Assembly: GCA_016764915.1 (NCBI GenBank)
Contig: JAESQY010000153.1
Span: forward strand, 62,001-126,000
From: Aliivibrio sp.
GTDB taxonomy: Bacteria > Pseudomonadota > Gammaproteobacteria > Enterobacterales > Vibrionaceae
Direction: 5' to 3'
DNA length: 64,000 nt
Part shown: piece by piece, positions 24,926 to 33,428 of the stretch
Layout of the letters: every line of letters begins with the position of its first letter
How positions within the stretch are numbered: the stretch's first letter is position 1
Notes under the pieces: model-generated
What the model was told of the DNA's origin: nothing
The model's database searches: none
The model's input: only the letters and a program-made list of their open reading frames with translations
Position numbers and translations under genes: made by a program

Positions 24926-25369
24926 ATGGACTCTAAATGGGCAAAACGTTTTTTTCAGATGGCAGAGCTTGTCGGTTCATGGAGTAAAGATCCTTCGACT
25001 CAAGTTGGCGCGGTAATTACGGAGCATATCCGAATCGTGTCGGTGGGTTTTAACGGCTATCCACACGGGATTTCGGACAGTGCTGATACCGATGATAGAG
25101 ATATGAAACTGCTGAAAACCCTTCACGCTGAAGAGAATGCGATTCTTTTTGCTAAGCGTGATTTGGATGGTTGTGATATCTGGGTGACGCATTTTCCTTG
25201 CCCAAATTGCGCGGCAAAGATTATTCAAACAGGGATTTCTGCGGTGCACTGCCCGGAGCAGAGTGAAGACTTCTTATCTCGTTGGGGTGATAAAATCAAA
25301 ATCAGTGAAGACATGTTTAAGCAGGCTGGTGTAGAGGTTGATTGGTTGCCACTGAGTGCTTGGAAATAG
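24926..25369 (+). CDS. dCMP deaminase family zinc protein
   Basis: A 147-residue cytidine/deoxycytidylate deaminase. It starts with the KDPSTQVGAVI element (residues 21-31) and has zinc ligands His67 (in HAEEN, with proton-shuttle Glu69), Cys92 and Cys95 (PCPNC). The short length and motif order match the dCMP deaminase group, which converts dCMP to dUMP or acts on related nucleotides. AAGGA lies 6 bases before the ATG. Monocistronic, followed by a strong terminator. The exact substrate is not proven. Confidence 0.88.
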   Translation: MDSKWAKRFFQMAELVGSWSKDPSTQVGAVITEHIRIVSVGFNGYPHGISDSADTDDRDMKLLKTLHAEENAILFAKRDLDGCDIWVTHFPCPNCAAKIIQTGISAVHCPEQSEDFLSRWGDKIKISEDMFKQAGVEVDWLPLSAWK

Positions 25370-25396
25370 TTACTCTAATAGAATTGTTGATTAAAG

Positions 25397-25426
25397 AGAG
25401 CCACTAGCCGCACTAGTGGCTCTTTT
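25397..25426. terminator. Strong bidirectional terminator
   Basis: AGAGCCACTAG (25397-25407) pairs perfectly with CTAGTGGCTCT (25413-25423) around CCGCA, followed by TTTT. It is shared by the deaminase gene and the convergent M14 peptidase gene. Confidence 0.92.
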
Positions 25427-25428
25427 GT

Positions 25429-26346
25429 TTATTTGATTAGAAAGTTTAACGCTCCAATAATGGAAGCCACTTGAGCATCATTACACTCTTGAACGCTTAC
25501 CTTCGGGCTGTCGGGGTAGACTTCAGTGGTACTGCTGTAATCGCAATCGGTAAACCCACCACATAAACCCAACTTCTTCATCGGGTAGTTAATTACCCCT
25601 TCTTGCTCAAGTACTGAACCAATGATGTTGCCTTCACTATCGGGCAGAGCAATATGAGTGATGTTTTTGACCGATTTAATCATCGCTTTTTGAAAGGCCG
25701 CTTGAGGGTTTTCACTGTCACCAACCAGATAGAAGCCATCTGGGATCTCACTATATGGGATCTCAATGCCATCACGAGCGGCTAAGGCTGGACGAAACTC
25801 GCTATTATCGGTGTCGGTGGTTTCATGCAGATCAATGTGGACTGTGATTGGGCAATTGAGGCTATCAATAAATGCCATCAATGACGCCGCCTCTTCTGAA
25901 GGACTTTGGGCGTAGAAAGAGCGATTAGGATCCACGGCATTGGGATTCCAACGATTTATCACTTCATAGCCCCATGGACTGACACAAGGAGCCACAATGA
26001 TGTTGAATTTGTCGCTGTAGTTTTCTGCTTCTGTCTCTAAAAATTGAATCGCGCCATGCACACCACTGGTTTCGTAACCGTGAACACCACCAGTGACCAA
26101 AAGAGTGGGTTTATTTTCATCCCAGTGGTGTGATTTTAAAGCAAACAGAGGGTATTTCTCGATATTATAAGAGAGGGAACCATATTGAATCAGTTCAAAG
26201 CGACTCTTCAGTTGCTGAAGTTTATTCACCACCTCATCTAAGTATGAACGTTTTATGGTCATGGTATCTAACCATAAAGCGCGCTCAGCTTGTCCCCACG
26301 CTTTAGTAGGTGTGCCGATAGGGTATGCGTTTTCATCTAACGTCAT
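25429..26346 (-). CDS. M14-family zinc carboxypeptidase-like protein
   Basis: A 305-residue metallopeptidase of the M14 / succinylglutamate-desuccinylase-like superfamily. Zinc ligands are read in GGVHGYET (His and Glu) and HIDLHETTDT (second His). NRWNPNAVDPNRSF carries the substrate Arg/Asn, and TTEVYPD near the C-terminus supplies the catalytic Glu. No signal peptide, so the protein is cytoplasmic. AAAGG is 7 bases before the ATG. Its substrate (a C-terminal amino acid or an N-acyl amino acid) cannot be told from sequence. Monocistronic. Confidence 0.82.
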   Translation of the reverse strand: MTLDENAYPIGTPTKAWGQAERALWLDTMTIKRSYLDEVVNKLQQLKSRFELIQYGSLSYNIEKYPLFALKSHHWDENKPTLLVTGGVHGYETSGVHGAIQFLETEAENYSDKFNIIVAPCVSPWGYEVINRWNPNAVDPNRSFYAQSPSEEAASLMAFIDSLNCPITVHIDLHETTDTDNSEFRPALAARDGIEIPYSEIPDGFYLVGDSENPQAAFQKAMIKSVKNITHIALPDSEGNIIGSVLEQEGVINYPMKKLGLCGGFTDCDYSSTTEVYPDSPKVSVQECNDAQVASIIGALNFLIK

Positions 26347-26476
26347 GATTGTGCCTTTAAGGTATCTTGGAGAGGGTGAAATTGAATGCTAACTAGAGAA
26401 TAAACACCCAAGCCTATTTAGGCAATCATTTAAAATAGGGGTACACTAAACACGTTTTTATTAAGGTGGATGAATA

Positions 26477-27162
26477 ATGAAGTACGATTGGATTTTATTT
26501 GATGCTGACGAAACCCTGTTTCATTTTGACGCTTTTAAAGGGATGCAGCTGATGTTTTCGCGTCTAGGCGTGAATTTTTCATTAGATGACTTTAGTCATT
26601 ACCAGTTAGTAAATAAACCACTGTGGGTTGATTATCAAAATGGTGATATCACCGCAGCCCAACTTAAACATACCCGCTTTCAAATTTGGGCAGATAAGTT
26701 AGAGACCACCACCCAAGCACTCAACAGTGGTTTTCTTGAAGCGATGGCCGATATCTGTACGCTGCTGCCCGGAGCAAAAGAGTTAATGGAGGCGATAAGC
26801 GGTAAGCACAAATGGGAATTATTACCAACGGTTTTACAGAACTGCAAGCCATTCGACTCGAACGAACGGGCATGAGTGACTACTTCACCCATGTTGTTAT
26901 CTCTGAAGAGGTCGGAATTGCTAAGCCGAATGTGGGGATTTTTGAGCATGCACTTGAAAAAATGGGCTCGCCAAATAAAGACCGCGTATTGATGGTGGGA
27001 GATAATCCGCATTCCGACGTATTAGGCGGTTTGAATGCAGGCATTGATACTTGCTGGCTCAATGTCGATGGCAGTGACAAACCCATAGGAATTGATCCCC
27101 ACTACCAAGTCTCTTCATTGATAGAGCTTAAAGATATCTTAGTTCGGTTTGCGGATGATTGA
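26477..27162 (+). pseudogene. yjjG: yjjG-type pyrimidine nucleotidase, interrupted by a one-base frameshift
   Basis: HAD-family 5'-nucleotidase that hydrolyses dTMP, dUMP and other nucleotides. The first frame (26477-26875) gives the N-terminus WILFDADETLFHFD with the nucleophile Asp motif, through PGAKELMEAISGKHK. The second frame (26812-27162) continues exactly where YjjG should, GIITNGFTELQAIRLERTG, then GIAKPNVGIF and VLMVGDNPHSDVLGG. The frames join at 26810-26812, where AAA replaces an expected AAAA. The second frame begins with an in-frame ATG but lacks a ribosome site. Either a true lesion or a homopolymer read error; both parts are otherwise well conserved. Confidence 0.85.
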
Positions 27163-27228
27163 TTAGTCTGCTCTTATTTGCTCTCTATGAATTATCGCAT
27201 TCAATATGCACTTTAAAGGAATACTCAA

Positions 27229-28212
27229 ATGCAGGCATGTGGAACCAGAATCTCGGCGATATCGATCGCTGTTTTGTCCTCACTTAGTACCGCTTCAGCT
27301 TTTGCAAGTTTAGGTGAACAACCAGGATTCAGTGGTGAAGTTTCCGTTGTCACAGGTTACAGTAAGAGTGATTCAAACTTAAATACGGACAACAGTGAGC
27401 TTATATCGAGCTTAAATGGCAGTGATAGTTCGGAGTCTAATAGTTTTGTTGCACCACTGGGTAACCTTGCTTATACATTTGGTTCTCAACAAAGTCAGCA
27501 GGTTTTTATTGGTACTACTCGTGAAGATGTGGCCGTGGGTACTCTGGCTATAGAGATGGGTTACCGCCAGATGTTATCGAACAAAACCGTTATTTCGCTC
27601 TCATATTTACCAACAGTTTTGTCTGGTAATGCTTGGCAAGATCCGTATCTTGTCGGTAGTAACCGTGAGAAAACGGATGTGTCAGGTAACGCCTATCGTC
27701 TTCAGTTGAAAGATATTGCAGCTAGTGGGATTTCACTCGATGTTGCCTATGGAGAGAGTGAATATGATGAGGAGCATTCGGGCTCTGATCTTAAAGAGTT
27801 AGAGCGTGCTGCAAAAACGCTCTATTCAAAATTGAGCTATAAACTGCCGCTATCGCGCAGCGCTTTTTTGTTGCCATCTATCAAATACGTCAATCAATCT
27901 GCAGAGGGTGACGCTATGTCTTACTCCTCACTTGGCGCTGAATTAAGCCTATTTAAAGTGCTTAACCAGCATCAATTTGTGTTAACAGCCAGCTATACAA
28001 ATGATGATTACGATACCGTAAACACCTTGTTTAACAAGACTCGCACTGATGACCAAGTCAGCTTATTTGTCGCGTATGAATATAAAAATCTGTTTTCATA
28101 CAACAACCTTTCTCTTATTTCATTTATCTCTATCAGTGAGCAATCATCTAACATTGAGTTTTATGAAAGCAGTGAGCGCTCTGCCACGCTAGGTTTGAAT
28201 TACGCGTTTTAG
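27229..28212 (+). CDS. DUF2860 outer-membrane-type protein
   Basis: A 327-residue exported protein. The signal peptide runs to about SAFA, followed by the family-typical mature start SLGEQPGFSGEVSVVTGYSKSDSNLNTD. Alternating amphipathic strands follow, ending LGLNYAF with a terminal Phe, as in outer-membrane barrels. This matches DUF2860, a family found largely in Vibrionaceae with unknown role. AAAGGA is 8 bases before the ATG. Followed by a 12-bp-stem hairpin that separates it from a convergent histidine kinase gene. Confidence 0.8.
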   Translation: MQACGTRISAISIAVLSSLSTASAFASLGEQPGFSGEVSVVTGYSKSDSNLNTDNSELISSLNGSDSSESNSFVAPLGNLAYTFGSQQSQQVFIGTTREDVAVGTLAIEMGYRQMLSNKTVISLSYLPTVLSGNAWQDPYLVGSNREKTDVSGNAYRLQLKDIAASGISLDVAYGESEYDEEHSGSDLKELERAAKTLYSKLSYKLPLSRSAFLLPSIKYVNQSAEGDAMSYSSLGAELSLFKVLNQHQFVLTASYTNDDYDTVNTLFNKTRTDDQVSLFVAYEYKNLFSYNNLSLISFISISEQSSNIEFYESSERSATLGLNYAF

Positions 28213-28222
28213 TTCTTTTTAA

Positions 28223-28260
28223 GAGAGTAGAAACTCCTGTTTTGTCGGGTTTCTACTCTC
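28223..28260. terminator. Long hairpin between DUF2860 gene and convergent kinase
   Basis: GAGAGTAGAAAC (28223-28234) and GTTTCTACTCTC (28249-28260) pair perfectly over 12 bp. The T-run is on the 5' side (TTCTTTTT, 28213-28220) so it works best as a terminator for the minus-strand gene as a run of A/T after the stem. Confidence 0.75.
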
Positions 28261-29458
28261 AGATCTTAGTTGGAAACGAAACCACCACCTTCAACCCTGG
28301 TTCATTATCTTGCAGGGTGACTTCTCCACCATGCAGTCGAACAATGGCTCTGACAATGGAGAGCCCCATACCATACCCTGCAATATTTCGGCTCTGTTCA
28401 ACTCGATATAAACGCTGAAACACCTTCTCTTTTTCTCTGTCGGAGATGCCTACGCCGTTATCACTAACAACAAAGCCGCTTTCAGTGAGCTCTAAAATGA
28501 TGTTTGCTGAATTCCCTGCATATTTGCTGGCATTTTCTAGCAGATTATAAATCACTCGAAATAGCAGAGTCGCGTCTCCAGAAATGGATGGATTTTTCTC
28601 ACTAATAAAGAGTAACTGCTGTTGGTTATCTTCAGTAACTGGTTCGATCAATTCTATGGCATCTTGAGAAAGTGTGTGAACATCGACTTCAACAAAGCTC
28701 AGTGATTGCTGATTATTTTCAAGGCGAGTTAACTCGAGCATGGCGGTAAATGTGTTGAGGATCTCATCGAGTTTTATCAGCATATCTGCCAATTTATCAG
28801 GCTCAATGGGTGAATGTTGTGCATCTAGATACGTCTGTTCTATCTGTTGCCTTAAGTGGCCAAGTGGTGTTCTCAAATCATGTGCAATGGCATCTGTTAT
28901 CCCTGATATTGCATGAAAAGAATCTTCGAGCTGAGATAACATGGTGTTGATGTGTTGAGCCATATCATCGTATTCATCATTTTTGTTTGAGATGGGAACG
29001 CGAGCAGTCAGTTCACCTAATTCCACCTTGTGAGCAATGGCGCTAAAGGTGTTGATACGACGTAAAATTTGACGTGAAAAAAAATGGCCAGTGATCAAAC
29101 CGAATGCGAGTGTCACGACTAAAGCGGCAATAGAGGCGCGGGTAAAACTCTCTTTTAATTCATACAGAGACTCATCATCGGTGGCAATGAGCAGACTGCC
29201 TTGAACGGACTCTGTGATGCAACCTGAAACCAGTTGGATTTCATTATATTTTTCTAACCAGATGGGAAAGCGCGTCAAAGAGGGGCAGAGCAGCATATTT
29301 TTCGGGAAAGTGTTTAGTTGCCCATATACCTGGTCTGTCGTCGCTGCGGCGAGTATAAATTGGCGGGAACTTTCGGCGTATAAGGTAAATTGTTTGATGA
29401 AATCATTAGTATCAAGCTGTTTGGCCAGCTGAACTTGTTGCTGAAGATTTTCACTCAT
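28259..29458 (-). CDS. Sensor histidine kinase lacking its first membrane segment (truncated)
   Basis: The C-terminal part is a complete kinase: membrane segment at residues 108-128, HAMP, dimerisation box DAIAHDLRTPLG with His193, N-box NLLENASKYAG, G-boxes SDNGVGISD and GYGMGLSIV. The N-terminal 107 residues look periplasmic, but no first membrane segment precedes them, so the topology would be wrong. The usable ATG (29458) overlaps the end of the broken PepSY gene (ATGAGTGA) and has no ribosome site. In related Vibrio loci the order is PepSY gene, response regulator, kinase; here the regulator is missing, consistent with a deletion that removed it and the kinase N-terminus. Confidence 0.7.
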   Translation of the reverse strand: MSENLQQQVQLAKQLDTNDFIKQFTLYAESSRQFILAAATTDQVYGQLNTFPKNMLLCPSLTRFPIWLEKYNEIQLVSGCITESVQGSLLIATDDESLYELKESFTRASIAALVVTLAFGLITGHFFSRQILRRINTFSAIAHKVELGELTARVPISNKNDEYDDMAQHINTMLSQLEDSFHAISGITDAIAHDLRTPLGHLRQQIEQTYLDAQHSPIEPDKLADMLIKLDEILNTFTAMLELTRLENNQQSLSFVEVDVHTLSQDAIELIEPVTEDNQQQLLFISEKNPSISGDATLLFRVIYNLLENASKYAGNSANIILELTESGFVVSDNGVGISDREKEKVFQRLYRVEQSRNIAGYGMGLSIVRAIVRLHGGEVTLQDNEPGLKVVVSFPTKI

Positions 29459-30003
29459 TTGCTTTGCCAGTCTCGACATCAACAATCACTTTTGTAATAT
29501 CGGTATCGCCAATGAGTTTGAACTTGTAAAAAGTAATGCCTTTTTCATTTTTCATTTTTCAATTCAAATTCAATCACTTGTGAATCGTATTTTTCAGAAA
29601 GTTCAAGGATGCTGCTACTAAGATCAAACTCTGAGTTGTTTAGTGCGGTAAGTGCTTGACGATCCTCTTCATCTAAACGATTCACACCTAATATGGTCAT
29701 CGATTTACTTTCATTTTTTACGATAGTGCCATCGTCCGAACTGATCTTGAGTTTATTGATCTGCTCTTGGGCAAAATCAATCACTTCAAATTCATACACA
29801 GTTTTACCTTTATGGTCATCCAGTTCGAACTCTACGATATTGCCCGTAAAATTGGTGTTGATTTTTTCTATCGCTTGTTGCGGTGAAAACTGTGCACGCT
29901 CAAGCGCTAAAGCACTTAAAAAATCATCATTGGCCATGGCAAGACCAGACGTTAGAGTAATTAAAGCCGCGGCAGTTGTGCAAATACGTTTTGTTAGTTT
30001 CAT
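29451..30003 (-). pseudogene. PepSY-type periplasmic protein gene, frame broken by 7-bp tandem repeat
   Basis: A signal peptide (MKLTKRICTTAAALITLTSGLAMA) leads into two PepSY-like units: QQAIEKINTNFTGNIVEFELDD...YEFEVID and a second, SILELSEKYDSQVIEFELKNEK, where a TGA stops translation at 29545. Three tandem copies of TTTTTCA (plus strand, 29541-29561) cause this. With two copies the frame runs on as GITFYKFKLIGDTDITK and VIVDVETGKANE to the TGA at 29451, giving a complete second PepSY unit (181 residues). AGGAG is 7 bases before the ATG at 30003. PepSY proteins of this type usually tune the two-component system encoded next to them. Confidence 0.75.
29541..29561. repeat. Three tandem copies of TTTTTCA
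   Basis: Perfect 7-bp unit repeated three times inside the PepSY coding frame. Because 7 is not a multiple of 3, copy number sets the reading frame: two copies leave the gene open, three give an early stop. Confidence 0.95.
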
Positions 30004-30091
30004 TTTGTTTCTCCTTCTGATTCGTTGATGAAGTAACTTTACTCTATTCACCATTTCCAAAAGGTGGATGGGACATTACAAATAGTTAATG

Positions 30092-30589
30092 TTAGATTTT
30101 TTGCTTGATTCGACTCATTTGGTATACGTCAACAAACTTACCATCTCGAAAAGCATAGTCTTTGGACTGACCCTCAAGGATAAAACCAAATTTCTTATAC
30201 AGGGCAATGGCGCTGACATTATCAATATATACGGTCAGTTCTATGCGGTGGATATTCAGCCAGTTATCAGCCATGTCTAAAGCGGTACATAGCAGTTGGC
30301 TACCAATGCCTTTTCTTAGAAAATCATCATGTACAGCCATACCCAGTGTTGCGACGTGTCGACGCCTTGGGTTTGCATCCACTTTTAAACCCAAGTTCCC
30401 TGCAATAACATCATCAGCCTCAGCGACATAGGAGTAAACACCGTCAGGAATTGCTGAAATGCGCTTGTGCCAAGACTCTAAGGATGGATTCGGCAACTGA
30501 AGAGTACCAGAGTAAGCATTAGGCAGTGAATAAAGCTGCTGTAACCCAACAATGTCTTTGAGTTCCGTGTGTCTAATGTTCAATCCCAT
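30092..30589 (-). CDS. GNAT-family N-acetyltransferase
   Basis: A 165-residue acetyltransferase resembling the YhhY group. It has the acetyl-CoA motif A in LGMAVHDDFLRKGIGSQLLCTAL (R-x-x-G-I-G) and the later NVSAIALYKKFGF strand-helix. The substrate, an amino acid, peptide or small amine, cannot be told. AAGGAGA precedes the ATG at 30589. It lies 88 bases upstream of the PepSY gene on the same strand and may be separately transcribed. Confidence 0.85.
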   Translation of the reverse strand: MGLNIRHTELKDIVGLQQLYSLPNAYSGTLQLPNPSLESWHKRISAIPDGVYSYVAEADDVIAGNLGLKVDANPRRRHVATLGMAVHDDFLRKGIGSQLLCTALDMADNWLNIHRIELTVYIDNVSAIALYKKFGFILEGQSKDYAFRDGKFVDVYQMSRIKQKI

Positions 30590-30659
30590 AATCTCTCCTT
30601 AAGTATTATATATTCTACCAATGCTGCCTTTGCACTGATGAGAATCTCAAATTAACAAA

Positions 30660-30773
30660 ATGAAATCAAGAGATTATAAAGAGATGAGAATAGAGCTAAG
30701 CATCATCAGCCTCGTTGGTTCAGTGATTACCGTAGGTTTTGTGGTTGTTTTACTTTATCCTATGGCTTATTAA
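30660..30773 (+). CDS. Possible small membrane protein (29-37 aa)
   Basis: Open frame from ATG 30660 (37 residues) or the internal ATG 30684 (29 residues), read as MRIELSIISLVGSVITVGF then VVVLLYPMAY. Nearly the whole peptide is one membrane helix, a composition unlikely by chance but not rare. Ribosome sites are weak (AAGAG near 30667). It ends 26 bases before the DUF2750 gene. Offered as a candidate only. Confidence 0.35.
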   Translation: MKSRDYKEMRIELSIISLVGSVITVGFVVVLLYPMAY

Positions 30774-30799
30774 ACCATGTGTTATTTCAGGACAACAGT

Positions 30800-31192
30800 A
30801 TGACTACGCCACTAGATGAAGCAACAATCAATACCATTCAAAGTAAAGATGCTGAACAACGTTTCAAATATTTAGTAAAAGAAGTGGTTTCAAACCGTGA
30901 AATTTGGATCCTAAAAGATGAGCACGGGTGTGTCATGTTAAACACCGAAGATGAAGATGCAGTGCCTGTTTGGCCTAACCGTGAATTTGCACAGAGCTGG
31001 GCGACGGGTGACTGGCAAGAGTGTGAGCCTGAATCGGTATCACTTAATAAGTGGCACAGTCGTTGGACACACGGATTAGAAGATGATGATTTAGCTGTCG
31101 TTATTTTCCCTGATCAAAATGAAGAGGGGCTAATTATCTCACCTGAAGAGTTGGACTTTGAACTGAAAAAGCAATCAGCAAAATCGAAGTAA
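30800..31192 (+). CDS. DUF2750 protein
   Basis: A 130-residue soluble protein matching DUF2750: KDAEQRFKYLVKEVVSNREIWIL near the N-terminus, the core VWPNREFAQSWATGDWQECEP, and FPDQNEEGLIISPEELDFEL near the C-terminus. The ATG at 30800 is preferred over an upstream GTG (30779) because AGGA lies 7 bases before it. The function of the family is unknown. No signal peptide. Confidence 0.8.
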   Translation: MTTPLDEATINTIQSKDAEQRFKYLVKEVVSNREIWILKDEHGCVMLNTEDEDAVPVWPNREFAQSWATGDWQECEPESVSLNKWHSRWTHGLEDDDLAVVIFPDQNEEGLIISPEELDFELKKQSAKSK

Positions 31193-31220
31193 ATGTTCAT
31201 AACGTGAATCTTTAATACTG

Positions 31221-31634
31221 TTAATGCGACACTTTATTACGCAGAGATTTGGTTTGTCCTCTCTGCGTTTTTTTATCTACTCTTCTGCGTTGAGAACCTT
31301 TCGTCGGTTTGGTTGCTCGTCGAGCTTTTTGCACTACTACCGCAGCCAATATTAACTCTTTCAATCTCAATAATGCATCTTCACGATTTCTCTCTTGGGT
31401 TCTATGTTGCTGAGCTTTAAGGATGATCACACCCTCTTTGGTAATGCGGTGGTCAGAAAGCTTTAGCAGCCGATCTTTGTAAAATTGTGGTAAGGTCGAA
31501 CGGTTAACATCAAACTTTAAATGGATGGCACTTGAGACTTTATTCACATTTTGTCCACCTGCGCCTTGGGCACGGATCGCCGTCAGCTCTATTTCCCAGC
31601 TTGCTAATTCGACACCGTTGGAGATTTTAAGCAT
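31221..31634 (-). CDS. arfB: Alternative ribosome-rescue factor ArfB (YaeJ)
   Basis: Release-factor-like peptidyl-tRNA hydrolase of 137 residues that frees ribosomes stalled at mRNA ends. The catalytic GGQ lies in IRAQGAGGQNVNKVSSA. The C-terminal tail is strongly basic (KARRATKPTKGSQRRRVDKK), the part that enters the empty mRNA channel. The start is set at the ATG at 31634, giving MLKISNGVELASWEIELTA, the family N-terminus; a longer frame to 31808 would add unrelated residues and overlap the divergent yibL gene. Confidence 0.93.
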   Translation of the reverse strand: MLKISNGVELASWEIELTAIRAQGAGGQNVNKVSSAIHLKFDVNRSTLPQFYKDRLLKLSDHRITKEGVIILKAQQHRTQERNREDALLRLKELILAAVVVQKARRATKPTKGSQRRRVDKKTQRGQTKSLRNKVSH

Positions 31635-31778
31635 AGTAAAAAGTACCTGTAAGACGATAAAGGTTAATGATAGGTGGTGATGTGACGTAAGTCCGTTATA
31701 TAATACCTGCAGATTAGCGCAGTATCTAGATGGTTTGTCGGGTTCGTTGCGCTTAGAAACAGATAGAAAGGTAGAAAA

Positions 31779-32141
31779 ATGAGCGAAAACGTAAAAGAAG
31801 AACTTCAAAAGCTGAACAATCGATTAGATCGTTGTAAATACCGTCTAGACGCTGCAGCAAAACGCGATGACCAGTCGATTGTGAAGCAGTTTAAGGTTGA
31901 GATCGAAACCATCAACAAAAAAATTGCAAAAATGAAAGGTCGTCAGCAGCATACTGTGGGAAATCAAGGTTCTGAAGTGCTAAGAATGCCGTTTAAACGC
32001 GTATTGACCAAAGCAGAACAAGCAGACATGGGCAAATTTAAAAAGTCTGTGCGTGGGGTAATTGTGGTTCATCCTATGACGGCATTAGGTCGTGAAATTG
32101 GCATCAAAGAGATGACTGGTTACGCTCCGCAAGCGTTTTAA
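31779..32141 (+). CDS. yibL: Ribosome-associated protein YibL family
   Basis: A 120-residue basic, helical protein. Features of the YibL/DUF2810 family are the coiled N-terminus [20 protein letters not shown], then [13 protein letters not shown] and the C-terminal [20 protein letters not shown]. YibL co-purifies with ribosomes in E. coli; its precise task is unknown. AAAGG is 7 bases before the ATG. Divergent from arfB, and followed after 17 bases by the VF530-type gene, forming a small operon. Confidence 0.9.
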   Translation: MSENVKEELQKLNNRLDRCKYRLDAAAKRDDQSIVKQFKVEIETINKKIAKMKGRQQHTVGNQGSEVLRMPFKRVLTKAEQADMGKFKKSVRGVIVVHPMTALGREIGIKEMTGYAPQAF

Positions 32142-32158
32142 TTGTTAGAGAGTTGATA

Positions 32159-32392
32159 ATGACCCAAGAAAACAACCCACTTCATGGCATGACATTAGAA
32201 CAGATTCTTATCGAAATGGTCGAATATTTTGGTTGGGAAGGTTTAGGTTCAAGAATCGATATTCGCTGTTTTAATAGCGATCCAAGCATTAAATCGAGTT
32301 TGAAGTTTCTTCGTAAAACTCAATGGGCAAGAGATAAAGTAGAAAGTCTCTACATTGATATGAAACGAAGACAGCAGAAAAAAAACAAATAA
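32159..32392 (+). CDS. VF530 / DUF2132 small protein
   Basis: A 77-residue protein with the DUF2132 pattern: [21 protein letters not shown] at the N-terminus, then [19 protein letters not shown] and [14 protein letters not shown] small alpha-helical DNA-binding-like fold is known for the family (VF530), with no assigned function. The ATG at 32159 is chosen over a TTG two codons upstream. It follows yibL closely and ends at a strong terminator. Confidence 0.85.
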   Translation: MTQENNPLHGMTLEQILIEMVEYFGWEGLGSRIDIRCFNSDPSIKSSLKFLRKTQWARDKVESLYIDMKRRQQKKNK

Positions 32393-32394
32393 AT

Positions 32395-32421
32395 AAAACG
32401 CGCTTAGATAGCGCGTTTTTT
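32395..32421. terminator. Rho-independent terminator after yibL operon
   Basis: AACGCGCT (32397-32404) and AGCGCGTT (32410-32417) form an 8-bp stem with A-run before and six T after (32416-32421). Shared with the convergent LysR gene. Confidence 0.93.
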
Positions 32422-33322
32422 ATTGGCTGCGATTAAACATCTTGATGAGCCAAGCTTTTAGGGTGAGTACTGACTCTTTGTTTAACTGGTCAGGGTTACA
32501 AGCAAAGTAAAAGGCTTTCGTTGGGTGCAGTACCTCTTGGCTGATTTGAGTTAACACTCCAGCCTGTAGATCATTCAATACAAACTCTTTGTGTGTCACC
32601 AATATACCAAGACCATTTCTGGCAGCTTGCATCGATTGTATGGTTGCATCAAAGCTGAGGTTGGGTTGCCTTTTTGGGGGTATGACGTTCATCGCTTTGG
32701 CCCAAATATGCCAATCATCTTGCCTGCGCGGGTTAGTCACATATATAGCCGGGAATTGTTCAACCAGTTTTAATGGTTCATCTGTGCACGCATTATTTAA
32801 CAGCGCAGGGCTGCAGACCAATATTAGCTCATCATCCGCAAGGTGCTCAAAGTGGTAGTGCTTCCACTCCTCCTTATTACCATGAATAAGAGCGACATCG
32901 ATCCCCTCATCGTCAAGATCAAACACAAACGGCAAGCTTGAGATTCGAATATCAATATGTGGTGCCTCTTGCTGGAATTGGTCCACTTTTGGGATCCACC
33001 AGTGCAGTGCGAGGGAGTTAACCATGTTGAGGGTGATCCGATTACTGTTTTTAGGAGCAGATAGCTCTGCCGTTGCCAGCTGGATCTGAGCAATAGCAGG
33101 TGCCACTTTTTTATAGTATCGAAAACCCTCTCTATTAAGTTCAACCTGCCTTCCAACGCGTTTGAAGAGTTGAGTGTTGAGCTGTAGTTCAAGGGTTTTG
33201 ATGGACTGACTCACCGCAGAGTGGCTGACATTCAATGTTTTCGCAGCGGCGGTCATGCTGCCACAGTCGGCAACCGCAACAAAGGCGTATAACGATTTTA
33301 ACGGTGGGTTAGTTTTGTTCAT
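32420..33322 (-). CDS. LysR-family regulator, GcvA-like
   Basis: A full-length 300-residue LysR regulator. The N-terminal helix-turn-helix is ADCGSMTAAAKTLNVSHSAVSQSIKTLE (broken here at NVSHS), followed by the linker helix and a periplasmic-binding-protein-like effector domain (GIDVALIHGNKEEW, NARNGLGILVTHKEF-like segment). It is divergent from the EamA transporter gene across 106 bp, so control of that exporter is likely; the effector is unknown. No clear Shine-Dalgarno sequence before the ATG at 33322. Confidence 0.88.
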   Translation of the reverse strand: MNKTNPPLKSLYAFVAVADCGSMTAAAKTLNVSHSAVSQSIKTLELQLNTQLFKRVGRQVELNREGFRYYKKVAPAIAQIQLATAELSAPKNSNRITLNMVNSLALHWWIPKVDQFQQEAPHIDIRISSLPFVFDLDDEGIDVALIHGNKEEWKHYHFEHLADDELILVCSPALLNNACTDEPLKLVEQFPAIYVTNPRRQDDWHIWAKAMNVIPPKRQPNLSFDATIQSMQAARNGLGILVTHKEFVLNDLQAGVLTQISQEVLHPTKAFYFACNPDQLNKESVLTLKAWLIKMFNRSQ

Positions 33323-33428
33323 AAAGTCACTAGTTTCTGTAAGTTTATCTAACAGGTTCAGTCAATATTACTCGCTTTTTTTCTCACTTCAATAGGAATA
33401 GACTACAGCCAGAATTAAGGAGTTAAGT

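Noticed and set aside
29214-29432. 72-codon plus-strand frame opposite the truncated kinase
   Set aside because: No supporting motif or ribosome site; the kinase frame explains the region.
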